A stretch of DNA of 64,000 bases from Isoetes taiwanensis (GCA_021234155.1 JAJEKV010000057.1:5983821-6047820), one strand, 5' to 3'; shown: positions 1 to 11,729, numbered from the stretch's first letter. Numbers and translations are program-made. Notes: generated by a model not told the origin, from the letters alone.

Positions 1-2515
1 TTTTATCATGCAAGATTACTATATATCTTGATTTTTGCCATGTGTAACTCAACAAGCGATTAGGGCTTTGAAAATGCCAAGTAATATGAAGTGATACTTT
101 CTTTGTTATGGAATACAACCGATAAAAGCACAAACACCTTAGATAGAAAGTGCAATTGTTTAGAAACTCTTTTCCTATTAAGCCCAACTATTGAGCAAAA
201 GTAACCATATGTGCAAGAACATGACATATAAATTTGTATAAAAGCTCAAAGCAGCCTTAGCCGGATATGGCCAGCTAGCATAAATCTTGTAAACTTAAAA
301 ATAGTAAGAATAATATCATGATCAAAGTAAACATGATTGACAAAGCCTTTTCTTTGATTACTAAGATTATCTGTTTTGATTCGACCTCATACTTGTTTTA
401 TCCCTCCGGCCTCAAACTTAGAAAGAATAAGACACGAAAGAACTTAAATATAAGTTTTTATTCTTGGGAGGACCGGATCATCTCGATTGGCGGACACACC
501 GTTCATCCATTTGTTGTTGTAACAGACAACATTCTTGATAGTGCTCCATGTTTGTAACGAAGAATAAAGAGGTAGATGAGACTCCGGTTACCTGCAATCC
601 AACCATTCAAGCATTAGCCATAATCTGGGTAACCATGAAAGGGATTAGCGGTAAGCAAAGAGAGTCTCATGGCGTATAACCTTTTCGACCTTATAAAACA
701 ACAATATAATAGCTCAAGCCCCGTAGGACATGATGAAAACTTCAAAATGTTGTGATGAAATCAAGAGATTTAAAGATAAAAGTACTTCTGTTTTTACGCG
801 GAATAATTGGCACAAGTTTGCAAGCCCATAAATGCTTATGCAAACAGTTACAGATGTAAATCATAGCCAACGTAAAGGATGATAAGCATCAATAGAAAAA
901 ACCTTAATGACTGAGTCTTAGTCTGTGCTCACAGCCTCAATGTGATTTATTACCTTCCAGTGATTGATAAGCATATTTCATGTTCTAAGAAAACATTCAA
1001 AGGCATATTTTTATTAGAAGAGAGCAAGCAAGCAACAAGCACACTTCCTCTGACTTATGCAATCGAATAGGATTGTTAATCACCAACTTAAAAAACCTGA
1101 TTTAGAAGACATCTCCATCAATAAAGTCGTCATTGTCCTTGCATTCGGAAGCGTGAGCTCCATGCTTGTTTTACTATTTGTAAGATCTTGGGAACTCTCC
1201 ACATATCATTTTTTTCAAGTCACTTACATTTGTAGTTGTAACTTGGATATCAATAAGTGCATATCTTTATGTAAGCGCCCTTCTCACTCCTAAAAAATGT
1301 TCTTGTCTTTGCCCAAGCGGCGGCTTTTAACTAAACACCAACCATCACAAGAGAAATCTCTGTTCACAGTGGGTGCAGATCTCTGTCACTTGGAGAGAGA
1401 GAGTCTAAATGCAAGAGGAAGCAAAGATCCATGTTGCAGATCATGAAGAGGCAAAACAAGTATATAATAAGGGATCCTATATGCATGGCTCCTCAGTTCT
1501 TGTCATGTTTACAAAGAGAAAACAATGGATCTTTTTTGCTGTGTACACTTGCCGCACAGCCTTTATAATCAAACGGATTTCTCACCAGGCACTAGGACTT
1601 GTCATCCTTAATATGAACATTCAAAGAGAGTATTAAGCGGCTCATCATCAAAATCCGTCCATTGATTATAGAGTGTAGACGGAGGCAACCGCCACACGGA
1701 TTTGGATAAAGGAAAAAGCAAACCTAGTATTCACATAGCAGTATCTTTAATGCCAAGTAATTTTTGCTTGTAAATGAAGTATTGACTACTTCACATTCCC
1801 GCCTTGTATCGTCCATTTTCACGGCAAGTGAAGCTCAGACCACTGTGATATACTGAATCTATAGGCTGTGTCTTGCAGATTTAGAGCTAGCTCTTAAACA
1901 AGACGATTTTGAAAATCAAATAGTACCTGTAAAAGTCGATCACGGTCACGAAATCCCATGCTTCTGCTAAAAAATTATAGCTGTAAATGTACAACGCCGT
2001 CATTTCATCAAAACCGTCATTTTCCTTGCGGCCATAGATATGGAGCTATGTCTGCACTCTGGCCCTAACTCGTGTTGTCGTAAACCCTATAATGGCATAT
2101 GCCAATATTACTTTTGCCAAGTAGGTATACGAATTCCTTAAGTCCACCGAAAAACAAATGTTTCCTTTAATCATTTCAGCCAATTGTGGATATACCCCAT
2201 AAAGAAATTAATAAAAAATATTTACCAGGGACTTCCCAAACCTTTGATCACCTAAGCAAGTCTTTGTTATGCCATGACCAAGTAAGGTGCCGATTGCCAA
2301 CTACGCATAGTTCCAACTCCAAATTCATGTCAAGTAAAAATGCATACGAGAAGTTGCACATGCAAGTTAAATTTCTTAGGCAAAGACAAGTGGCAAACAT
2401 GCCTTATACTAGAAGAAAGGTACATGCATGAAAGTCAATTTTGAAAATGAAAACGCTTTTTTCTTCAAGTAAGAGGACATATGGGAACCAATATGCATAC
2501 CTTGGAATTTAGTCA
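1..2515 (+). repeat. Inverted-repeat arm 1 (partner 39,562-42,061)
   Basis: This stretch is repeated in reverse complement at 39,562-42,061 with near-identity. For example, an 81-codon open frame at 2,186-2,431 is identical to the one on the minus strand at 39,645-39,890. The inner boundary is sharp at 2,515 (last shared bases AATTTAGTCA, matching TGACTAAATT at 39,562). The outer boundary is not visible because the repeat runs to base 1. No conserved domain is recognisable and the short frames look incidental. On the other strand the inner end begins with TG, so a long solo LTR is possible but unproven. The arms differ mainly at CG/CAG/CTG positions. Confidence 0.9.
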
Positions 2516-3574
2516 AAAGCACTTGTTAAATTCTCACGTGTTCAATAGTCACCAATAAATTGTATAAATTATGAAACACAATATCACAAGCAAAAATTTA
2601 TGCTTACCCTCCATATTCGACCCAAAGGTGATTTCAATGTCAAAGGCAAGAGAGTAAATGCATTTATGGGATTTCCAAGCCTTCAATAATTATTTAATTG
2701 TCAAGAGTGGATATCCCAATCCCAAGCTCATAAAATCAAGTGTCTTCCTATCATTGACCAATGCATTGCTAAGAATCATATCATGTAAAAAACTATGGCG
2801 TCAAGCCCAACTCAATTAAAGTTCATGCAACCTTAACTTGTAGAATATGCAAACCAGTTCCTAAGCAAGTCTTTGGATTTTCTACTCGATAGACTAGTCT
2901 TGAAGTGGTGGCGGTCGCGACCATTAGACAAATAGTGAAATAGATAGTAAAGTTAGAAATAGAAACATGGATTTTCCACATACCTAGTTCTCATGATATG
3001 GTGGCATGCGTTCCCACCATAGCTTATATGCCAAGCAAGCTATTTTTGGTCCCGAAATTCTACCACCATTTCTTTGATCGAATGGTGCCTATGCCAAACT
3101 TTGGATAGTCTGCTGACCACTACGTGTACATGGTGTTTCCAAAGTCGGATATATCCCATTAGGTTTAAACTAGAATTGGCACCATTGCTTTTATGCCTTT
3201 AAAATAAGCTGAATCAATTGGTGAGTAATATGAACGAGGTCTGTTTAACCATTGGAAAGATCAAAATTGAGGAAAATCACAAGTGTAGAGCCAGCAGGTA
3301 AAAGGAGATATCAACTCCGGAATATTTATCCGTTTGGTAATTCCTAAGCCTTGGGCCAGAAATTAGTGTACATAAACCATTAATGTGTAGAAAATGGAGC
3401 CTTTGCCTAGAAAAATGGCTATTATGAAGTCATCAGAGAAAGGAGCCTTAGCCAGCCATTGGATATATATATATATATATTTATATAATATACATATACA
3501 AGAAATTTAATGCGTCCTACGGTGCATGTTCGAGTTTTAGCATGTTCCTACGTGCAAGTTCTTGTCGTGCCCTA
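2516..3574. other. Intergenic, no gene seen
   Basis: AT-rich sequence without a supported coding region or RNA gene. It contains a short (AT)n tract near 3,463-3,482. Confidence 0.6.
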
Positions 3575-3852
3575 CATTCTAAAAGGATCTCTTGAGAATA
3601 CTCTAAATTCATACATTCTCTAAGATTCTACCAAGTTTCTCTTGGAGGTTTCGTGGAGATTCCTCTAAATTTTATAAGATTCCCTCTAGATTCTATTAGA
3701 TTTCCAACGATTCTTCAAGATTCTATGAAGATCCCCTTAGATTCTCTTAGATCCCTTTAGATTTTATGAGATTGCCCTAGGTTCCCTTACATTATATGAG
3801 ATTCAAAGAGATTCTATAAAGATTCCCCTAGATACTCTAAGATTTCATCAAC
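3575..3852. repeat. Degenerate AGATTCCCTTAGATTCT minisatellite, left part
   Basis: Repeated, diverged copies of a motif close to AGATTC(C/T)CTTAGATTCT occur every 13-25 bp. The same family resumes at 8,108, directly after LINE A, so both parts are most simply one array split by the LINE. Confidence 0.75.
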
Positions 3853-4024
3853 ATCTTGGTGGTGATCGTGCCGGTAATTAGGTCTAGCCGCTTCTAAACC
3901 GCTTGGGCTCCCGTCCTTGGGAGTGCCCGAGATGGGCAAACGGAAGGGGGATCTCCCGGCAAAGGGAGATCGGAGGAAGAATCCATCGCTGACCTCCTGC
4001 AGATGATAAAAGACCTTAGATGAA

Positions 4025-4814
4025 GTGAAAATGTCGAATCAAACTATCAAAAATTTGCAGGAAGAGAACAAGGATCTGAAAACATGCATGTTAGCTACCT
4101 TCGGTGACCTTAAAAGAACAGGTGATTTGATGTTGCAAGCCCATCAGAAGCTTAAGGAATCATGCCTCATGCAATTCCGTGAACTCAAGCAATTGATACT
4201 TGAGAACAAAGAAGGCCAGAAAAACATCAGAGACCTGATTGAGGAATTTCAGCCAAATGATGAGGGCTATGATCGACCCTCTTCTTTTCAACATGAACAA
4301 ATTGCAGACAAGATTACATACAAAATTGAACACCAAGTCTCATCGATGCTTGACCAAAGACATCTTTGAACAAGAAGAGCAGAGCATCGGGGCTATGAAT
4401 ATTATAATTTCTGGGTTGAATGAGCAAGAAGTAGAGAACACACTAGACACGGTTAGTGACTTCTTTACCTCAACTATGCATCTGGCTGATCCGAATATGA
4501 AGTCTACTTGCGAAGACTTGGGCCTTAAGGCGAGAGGAAACACCGCCCAATTTTGGTCAGTTACAAACATTGAGGCTTCGAGAATGGGTCATCGACATAG
4601 GGCTCATCTCAAAGGACATAGGATATGGTTGAATGATGACCTCACCATCCAGCAGCAACATGAAAGAAAGAAACTCTTGGATGAAGTGAAGAAGTTACGA
4701 TTAGAAGGGAAATTTGCATATGTTGCGGGGCAACAAAGTGGTGATGCGAAATATGAAATAGGGAGACCCGGACCCTCGAAACTGGCGGCTTGGAACCTTC
4801 CGCGGCTTCAATGA
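4025..4814 (+). pseudogene. LINE A ORF1-like protein, frameshifted
   Basis: Two overlapping frames together make one protein. Frame one (4,025-4,369) is a 114-residue, charged, heptad-rich segment predicted to form a coiled coil. Frame two (to 4,814) carries the block NIIISGLNEQEVENTLD, then LKGHRIWLNDDLT and a basic KKLLDEVKKLRLEGKFAYV run. These resemble the RRM and C-terminal parts of LINE ORF1 RNA chaperones (Transposase_22-like). The frames join near 4,360, so at least one indel is present. The role would be binding element RNA in the ribonucleoprotein. The identification rests on layout and motif resemblance. Confidence 0.6.
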
Positions 4815-4823
4815 GTCCAAGGT

Positions 4824-5620
4824 ACTTTCATTAACATTGACTTCTTTAAACAATTTGATGTGCTTACTTTCCGCGAAAACATGGGAACATGAAGCCAATC
4901 GTTTGATTGATATCCCAAACTTTATTTTGCTTGAATCTGCCTGGAACTTATTGAATGGTAGTCAACGAGGCTGGGGTGGCATAGCATGCTTTGTGAAAAA
5001 AGACATTTTGCATAATGTGGCGATAGTAAAGAAATGCTTTCGATAAACCAATATATTTGGATATGCTTACGAGGGGAAAATTTACATTGCCATTGCCTAT
5101 TTTGCCCCGGATTAGATCCCTACCCATCACGCATTTATAGTCATCGAGTTGGATGCCAATGATCCGATACGTGCTCTTCGCGTCGGACCTTCTTTGTTTT
5201 CAAGACAAAGGGCCAGCATTTGTGATTGGAGACCTCAATGGAAGATTGGGGAATAGGCGGGCATCTTTGTTGAGTGGCGAAGGAAATGACCTATGGCTGC
5301 TAGAACATTCGGATCCACGCATATGCTTGGCCTCGGCAAACCCTTGATCTAAGATCAAATTTGATGGGAAACCATGTGGTCTCCTTGTGTGAATCGTGGA
5401 CCTGATTGTATACAATGGCATTCAAACTTTTCCAAAGTCTTGTGGATACACTTGCTTCCGATAAGCGGTAGCGGCCACGATGGACCTCTTGCTTGGAAGC
5501 CCGAACACTTGCATTATATCAAAGACTTTGAGGTTCAAGGGATGGGTTGTGACTCGAGATCATTCTCCTCGGCACTTCGGATTGAATATGCCGTAAAAGC
5601 GCCTTCCACGAGGCTGTAAT
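4824..5620 (+). pseudogene. LINE A endonuclease-like domain, broken
   Basis: Fragments in several frames resemble the apurinic-type (EEP) endonuclease of LINEs. A piece with LLESAWN and RGWGGIACFVKKDI (about 4,930-5,010) matches the early part of the domain. VIGDLNGRLGNR (about 5,220-5,255) matches the conserved GDFN-x-R-x-G loop that carries an active-site Asp and Asn. Stops and frame changes occur between blocks (for example after 5,043 and 5,346), so no active nuclease is made. The block lies directly 3' of ORF1 and 5' of the reverse transcriptase, as expected for ORF2. Confidence 0.6.
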
Positions 5621-6060
5621 TTCAAGCAAAAACTAAAGGTAGATTATGCATTGGCGAGAGACATATGAAATGGCCGGTTGAAAAAACTATTGAAAATGCA
5701 AGTTGGCGATGGACTGATGGATGGATATGAGAAACTGAAAGAAGTCCTTCTACGATCCCGCAAGTCAAGTATTTGGACATACCAAACCATTTAAAACGAG
5801 GCTATATTAATAAAAATGGTATGACAAGGAATGCACCGAGGCTAAATCTGCTTTGAAAAATCGCATAAAGACAAGGAAGGGGCAATGAAACAATATAAAA
5901 AGCTAGTCAAGCGGAAGAAAGCGGGATTGGCTCGTGTACACCACCAAAAAGCGAGTCAAAGTGATTCGCGATCTATCAAGGTTATTTTGGGCGTCTTGCA
6001 AAGGTGGCGCGAGGTCGGAAACATCACAAGAAAAGACTTATTGGGCTGGATTTGAATTAT

Positions 6061-8021
6061 ATCATGTCCCAGTTAGCTAACATGACATTAGATCCCAAAA
6101 AGCTCGCACCACTATTTTCTATATCCGATCTTAAGCAAGCATTACGGGGACTCGAATGGCAAGGCTTTTGATGTTCACAGGTCTCTCATCGAGCTCATTA
6201 AATGGGGGTGATGCAACACATGAAAGACTATTGGACCTATGCAATAATTCTCTAATAAATGGAGAATTTCTGCAGATTGGTACTTGAGCGGAAATAATTC
6301 CAATCTTTAAAGCCGGCGACAAAGATGACATACGCAATTATAGAACTATCTTGATTAGTTCTATTTTTCAAAAATATTAGCGGCAATGCTTGAAAAAAGA
6401 TTTGAGTGGGCTGATGTAAATGATGTGCGGGCTTATGGTCAAGGCGGCTTGGGCGTGGACACTCAACACTTGACCACCTAGTGTCCTGCGTGTCATAGCT
6501 GAAGGTGCAAAGGGCTTTGGCAACCCGGAGGTTCATGGCTTTATTGATCTTGCTAAAGCATTTGGCAGAGTAGGCAGAGGCGATTTAGAAGCCGGACTTC
6601 GAAATTATAGAAGTCCCCTTAGAACTTCGGACAAAGCGTTAGCATGTCTATATAGGCAAGTCGATAGAACTTTCCTTTCCCTTTGAGGGAGAAAGAAAGA
6701 TCTTAAGCACAATTGGAGTGAAGCAGGGCTGTCCCTTCTCGCCAACATTATTTGGATTATACATTGATGAGGTAGAGAACTGGCTTGCTAGATTGGGGGG
6801 AGTTGGCGCTCAGTTGGGATGCTACCTGATCCAAGTCCTCCTATTTTTGCGAGATGATATAGTGCTGATTTCTAAGGCGGTGAGGGACTCCAAAGACACC
6901 TAGATGTTTTACATGAGTTTTGTACTCATAAAGAATGACCATCAACGCTTCAAAATCCAAAATAATGGTCTTGGGCACACGAGAAAAATTCAGCTTTTTG
7001 GTAGGAGGGACAACTATTGAACAAGTATCTGATTACAAATATTTAGGTATTGAGGTCTCAGACAATTACAATTGGAAGAAGGCTGCCTCAAAGCGTGCTT
7101 ACGGGGGCTTAGAGCATTATATAGCATGTTTCATTCATGTCGTTACTAATAATTTATGGCATTGGGAAACTAGGAGACTTCTTTATCTTTGTAATGGTGA
7201 AACCCGTAGTCCTATCTCACGGGTGCCCGGTATGGGGACTGGGCTATCAAGCAAAAGGCTGGGCATCCATTGAAAAAGTCACGAAGAGATATTTGATGGA
7301 AGAACTTGGAGTAAAGTCTCAAGCGCCTTCTTGTATTATGCTAGCGAAGCGGGATTGCTTCCTTTAGAGATTGAAGCCCTTTGTTGTACAATCACATATA
7401 TCAATGCGTGTGAAAAGCTTCTCAAAAGACCGCCTCCCTGTGCAAGCTATCTTATGCTCACGAGAGCAAAGGGTGGTACTACCAAGTATGCAAGTGGGCT
7501 GAAAGTTGGCATCTTAAGCGGCCCGTCATGGCCTTCTTCAAGAAAATTGAAAGAGGTAAAGGGAAAAGTCACGGGGGGTGTATTGAACTTCTTTGTGAAG
7601 GATACTAGTGTGAAACAACAATTTTATAGGGCTGAAATATGTGACTGTCTACTTATGTGGAGCAGCCATATTTGACATCTAACATTAGTAGGCCTTGATC
7701 GAGTTATGATCTCTCACTCACGCACTTTTCTCATCATTTGCATGTGGAAGCGGGGTCGTTGGTATGGCACACCACGACATCAAAGTCTTGTCGTTGCTGG
7801 ATCCTAAGATAGAAACTGAACCGCACACTTTCTTAGAATGCCCAGCATATGAGAACATTAGAACCAATTTTGATATAGACTGCACAAGCTTGAAAGATCT
7901 CTGGAATGTCCCATACAATAAACTCAGCTCATACATCAAGATGGTGTGGAAAGAAAGAGCAGAAATTATGGAATTATATGACAACATGAGCACCCTTGAG
8001 GCAAGTGGTGCCTTTGAATAG
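6061..8021 (+). pseudogene. LINE A reverse transcriptase and C-terminal domain, broken
   Basis: Reverse transcriptase blocks appear in scattered frames. FIDLAKAF near 6,540 is the palm motif A region. VKQGCPFSPTLFGLYIDE (6,718-6,775) is motif B. LFLRDDIVLIS (about 6,841-6,873) replaces the usual YADDIVL catalytic motif. SKSKIMVLG and DYKYLGIEVSDN (6,950-7,070) mark the thumb. Near the 3' end PHTFLECPAY (about 7,821-7,850) is an H-x4-C piece of a zinc-binding tail. The frames change at least six times. The first Asp-flanking residues YA are lost (LR). Confidence 0.75.
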
Positions 8022-8107
8022 TTCATAAATAAAACTCTCGATGTACTTTGTCGCCAGTTGGACCTGAGGGTCTTTAATGGCGTGATTAATATATTATTAT
8101 TATTATA

Positions 8108-8600
8108 TTCCCTTAGATATTATAAAGATTCCCTTAGATCCCCTAGATTTTAAGAGATTCCCTTAGGATTGTAAATATTTTCTTAGATTCTCTTACATTT
8201 TATGAGATTTTTTTAGATTGCGTTAGATTCTCCTAGATTCCTTTACATTCTAGAACTTTTTAGAACATTCTGAGACTTTCAAAATACCCTAGAACTTTCT
8301 GGAAGTATTTCCCTAGATTCTCTTACCTTCCCGTAGATTCTCCTACATTCTAGGACTTATTAGAACAATTTGAAACTTTCTGGAAGAAATTTCTTAGATT
8401 CCCCCCAGATTCTCTTTTCTAGAATTTGGGACTTTCTGCAAGGATTCTCTTAAATCCCCCCTAGATTCTCTTATCTTCCAAAACATTCTAGAATATTCTG
8501 GAACTTTCTAGAACATTCTAGAAGATTTTAGAACTTTCTAGAGCCTCCAGAACATTCTAGAACTTTCTTGAACTATCTAGAATGTTATATTCTATTTTAT
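8108..8600. repeat. Degenerate AGATTCCCTTAGATTCT minisatellite, right part
   Basis: This continues the array at 3,575-3,852. The 3' half drifts to TTCTAGAACATTCTAGAAC-like units (about 8,460-8,590), which form short palindromes (TTCTAGAA). Confidence 0.75.
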
Positions 8601-8658
8601 CTTAATTAGAGCATTACCCTTAAGTATATTTAAAACATAAATTATTCATGGAATTAAT

Positions 8659-8725
8659 GCTTGGTCTATTGGTTAAAGTGGGGGGTTTGGGGGGTTGAGG
8701 TCCAGGGTTCGAATCCCCCCAATAA
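8659..8725 (+). repeat. tRNA-like head of a SINE, or tRNA pseudogene
   Basis: A TGGTCTATTGG box-A-like motif (about 8,662) and a perfect box B, GGTTCGAATCC (about 8,705-8,715), stand at normal tRNA spacing. The T-arm can form with the flanking C and G runs. The 5' GCTTGGT end has no matching acceptor strand at the 3' side and no CCA is present, so a functional tRNA is unlikely. A polymerase III-driven SINE 5' end or a decayed tRNA fits better. Confidence 0.5.
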
Positions 8726-8827
8726 CATAAAAAATTTTAGAAGCCTTTCCTTAAGGGACGAGCATTCAATATGAGCCTTAGGATCTTAGACTCGATCAAC
8801 GATCAAGATCTCACCATATAAAAGCAA

Positions 8828-9460
8828 TATGAGCCGTAGGATCTATTACATATAATTCCCAAAGCCATGTGGACCGTAAGATATATGCCAAACAGCGTGG
8901 TAGTAGGATCTCGGATCGGCGATCGGGATCAAGAGCAACACAGGGCGTAGGATCGATTACATAGAGTCTATATAGAAACTCCCAAGCCATGCTGGTAGGA
9001 TGTGTCCCCAAACAGCGTGAGCCGTGGGATCTCGAACCAAACGTCGGGATCAAATTCAACACGGGCCGTAGGATCGTCTATATAGAATATATATAGAATC
9101 TCCCAAGCCATCGAGCCGTAGGATCGTCCCAAAGCCCGTGGGCCGTAGGATCTCGAGCAGACCCGGTCGGATAAAGCGCGACAAACATAAGAACATATAT
9201 ATGATTGATATATTATATATATCAAGCCATCTGCGGGCGTAGGATGTGTCCCCAAACAGCGTGGTAGTAGGATCTCGAACCGGACGTCGGGGATCAAATC
9301 AACACGGGCCAGTAGGATGCGTCTATATAGAATATATATGGAATCTCCCAAGCCATCGAGCCGTAGGATCGTCCCAAAACCACGTGGGCGTAGGATCTCG
9401 AGCGGACGGTCGGATAAAGCGCGACAAACATAAGAACATATATATGATTGATATATATAT
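8828..9460. repeat. GCCGTAGGATC subrepeats and 240-bp tandem duplication
   Basis: The motif GCCGTAGGATC and close variants recurs about ten times. Two longer units, beginning at about 8,984 and 9,224, repeat with a 240-bp period. Each contains the same order of CCCCAAACAGCGTG, TCTATATAGAATATATA and GATAAAGCGCGACAAACAT. Differences between the units cluster at CG-rich spots. A shorter third copy precedes them. Confidence 0.85.
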
Positions 9461-9464
9461 CTTT

Positions 9465-9734
9465 GGTATAAATTTATCTGAGAAAACTCTTCTTGGTATA
9501 AATTTATACGTTCTGGGTCCTCTTAGCGGTATAAATTTATACTTGCTTGGGTCCTCTTCTTGGTATAAATTTATACCGCTCGAGTCCTTATTTGTATAAA
9601 TTTATCTGGCTTCGAGTTCTTTTGTTGTATAAATCTATACGCTCAAGTCTTCTTGCGGTATAAATTTATCTGGTGCAAACTCTCTAGCATACTATGTCCA
9701 CATATTACTATCTATTGAGGTATAAATTTATACC
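9465..9734. repeat. Array of the palindrome GGTATAAATTTATACC
   Basis: Eight copies of GGTATAAATTTATACC or near variants start at about 9,465, 9,495, 9,529, 9,562, 9,593, 9,626, 9,657 and 9,719. All but the last follow about 30-33 bp apart, separated by TC-rich spacers. The core is a perfect 16-bp inverted repeat. The motif recurs as a pair at 42,286/42,317 and once at 54,958. Confidence 0.85.
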
Positions 9735-10209
9735 ATCTTGAAATTTATTTGGAAGAAACTAAGGACTACTGAGAACAAATAAATTACAAAGTTTAAAAAA
9801 AGTCGATTGGATACATACGTTAAGCCATCGCGGTATCTGAAGTCTATAGCAAAAATTTGGAGGAGCAAATAAGAGCAAGTGTATAAAGCAAAGCGCAAGC
9901 ATCTTCAACTTCAACTCGCGTGTGAGGCATACTTTAAGGTGACAATATATCAAAATGTGTTGCATTTTTTGCAATTTTGTTCATAATTTTGTAGTGAATT
10001 CATAAACTTTGAACTAAATACGTTTTTGGGCACTCTTAGCGCTTGTTGTTGTTTTTCAATGTCTATTTTGTTTTGTCCTTAAAAATATTACTATTTCTCA
10101 AACCAAACTAGGAGGCCAAAAAATGGTACCAAACAATTTTGAATGAAAGCTGAGTTCAAATTCCCCTCCAAAAATGGTGCCTAAAATATTCAAATTGTCA
10201 CACTTGTCA

Positions 10210-10325
10210 CAAATATACCAAGAAAAGGGCATTTTTTAAGGGAATTTTAGGGAATCTTTCAAAGATTCCTTTTGAAGTGCGTTTGCAGCAAATAAGTGCG
10301 TTTCATTTTAAACTTTGTTCTATGG
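10210..10325 (+). repeat. Dispersed repeat, copy 1 (copy 2 near 55,375-55,470)
   Basis: A block containing GGAATCTTTCAAA and AAGTGCGTTTCATTTTAAAC (10,294-10,313) recurs at 55,375-55,470 in the same orientation. In both places it lies a few hundred bases 3' of a GGTATAAATTTATAC motif, so both probably belong to one unidentified element family. Confidence 0.6.
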
Positions 10326-10539
10326 CATGTGCTCTTGATTGTGCTCTCAAACGAAATAAATGTATGCTTAGAGAATCTATTAATTCATGGCATAGCTACT
10401 CATAGTTTGACGCTAATGCATTAATGTTTTATGTTTGCATGTTTCTTCCATTTTGATAGTTTGGAGATATGTTGTAGGGTCGTGCAGTTGTTCTTATCCT
10501 CCATTCATTCCCATGTAGCATCCTGCCATTATTTGGAAG

Positions 10540-10738
10540 CTTCCTTCACATAATAGAGAACTAGCATAGAGCCTTGCATTATAAATTGCAAGTTGGAAAT
10601 TCACTCTCAAAAATCAAAATTCTTACTATTTAGGAGTGAGAGAAGCTTCCTTTGCAGAATAGAGAACAACTAGCATAGAGTCTTGCATTATAAATTGAAA
10701 GTTGGAGATTCACTCTCAAAATCAAAATTCTTTAAACG
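10540..10738. repeat. Tandem duplication of about 107 bp
   Basis: Two adjacent copies share AATAGAGAAC, CTAGCATAGAG, CTTGCATTATAAATTG and TTCACTCTCAAAA in the same order. No coding potential is apparent. Confidence 0.8.
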
Positions 10739-10921
10739 CTCATATGAGCAAACAATTAATGGAAATTTCTCCGCTTGGGCTATGAAAAGATGAGCTAGAG
10801 AAGTGACTCAAGCCAAACTGTATGGTGTAAATACCATACCTTCATGCTAGCAGAAGCAAGAATGTTACCAATTAGAAGGGGATGCCCTTCCATGGTAGAG
10901 TGTGCCTTCATGGCATAATTT

Positions 10922-11090
10922 TGTCACAAAACTGAAAGGATGTTTATTGGAAGAGACTGGTTGGAATAGCCCCAACCGTGGCTACAAATAGGTGATCAAG
11001 AGGTACAGACATGCCTTTTACCAAGAGACGTGACCATTGAGATATCCACATCATCGATCCAGATCTTATCTGACCAATCTATCCTCAATA
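10922..11090 (-). repeat. 3' LTR of the small LTR element
   Basis: 169 bp, nearly identical to 12,350-12,518. The one difference seen is TCTGACCAATC here against TCTGATCAATC in the other copy. The low divergence points to recent insertion. Confidence 0.9.
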
Positions 11091-11099
11091 CTCCCCCTT
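11091..11099 (-). promoter_or_regulatory. Polypurine tract of the small LTR element
   Basis: The plus strand reads CTCCCCCTT immediately after the left LTR, giving AAGGGGGAG on the element's coding strand, the normal plus-strand priming site. Similar tracts recur near 11,158 and 11,345. Confidence 0.75.
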
Positions 11100-11468
11100 G
11101 ATCGAAAGATCTGGGAGATGAAATCTTATTGCTTTTCTTCCTATCTTCAACAGCTTATCTCCCCCTTATTGTGCAGCATCAGTGCACCATCTAGACAGCC
11201 TTGTACTCTCGTGTACATGCTTGTCTCTCAAACTGGAGAGCCTCTTGCTGTAAATCTGAAGCAATAAATTTCATGTCCTGAACATCTCCTTACATGTCTT
11301 ACTATTCTACTATATGCAAGACTTGAGGATGCAAGATTACATAGTTCTGCATTTCTCCCCCTTAATCTTGTATCCGAAGATCAAGATTACATTGGGCCTC
11401 ATGTCTTTAATCCTATCTACATGCTTTTAAACTAGTGCGCTTCCTACACTACTACAGCATGTATTATC

Positions 11469-11699
11469 TTAGGGCGATCCAGGCAAATAATCTAGTCCAT
11501 AAAGGACTCGAATTCTTGAATAAACTTTCAGAATTTTTCTAGCTCGTTCATAGGTGGAGTTTATCTCTTTTTCTGCATTCCCATTGCTGTTACTCCACTC
11601 TGAATTAGATTCTGAAACCGTGGACTCTTCTTGAGGCGGCATATTTAGATTTAGAAGTCTGGCTTCACAAGTTTTTCCGTGGCATAAACCACCGCTCAC
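11469..11699 (-). CDS. Second small ORF in the LTR element
   Basis: A 76-codon open frame directly 3' of the 121-codon ORF on the element's coding strand. It is rich in Ser, Glu and Asn (TVSESNSEWSNSNGNAEKE) and ends RIRVLYGLDYLPGSP. It may be the C-terminal part of the same gag-like product after a frame change. No known domain is recognised. Confidence 0.35.
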   Translation of the reverse strand: MSGGLCHGKTCEARLLNLNMPPQEESTVSESNSEWSNSNGNAEKEINSTYERARKILKVYSRIRVLYGLDYLPGSP

Positions 11700-11729
11700 C
11701 AGATTCCATGGATTCTATTTGGAGAAATT

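Larger units (their letters stand above)
3856..8107 (+). mobile_element. LINE A, decayed non-LTR retrotransposon
   Basis: In order this element shows an ORF1-like coiled-coil/RNA-binding protein, an endonuclease-like block, a reverse transcriptase block and a C-terminal zinc-binding relic. It ends in an (ATT)n tail at about 8,090-8,107. It lies inside a TTAGATTC-type minisatellite. Many frameshifts and stops make it non-functional. The ORF1 type, with an NIII-x-GLNEQE start, coiled coil and a basic tail, is unlike the zinc-knuckle ORF1 of the common angiosperm L1 elements. The simple-repeat tail recalls RTE/CR1-type LINEs, but clade assignment needs a tree. The left boundary is approximate. 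Confidence 0.8.

Noticed and set aside
2186-2431. An 81-codon ORF, present in both inverted-repeat arms, as a conserved gene
   Set aside because: Its conservation simply follows the near-identity of the arms. It has no domain, no codon-level constraint can be judged from two copies, and neighbouring non-coding sequence is equally conserved.
8659-8725. Functional tRNA gene
   Set aside because: Box A and box B are present but the acceptor stem does not pair, so a SINE head or tRNA relic is more likely.
9465-9734. CRISPR-like array because of regular spacing
   Set aside because: The repeat is a 16-bp palindrome with related, not unique, spacers, and the context is eukaryotic.
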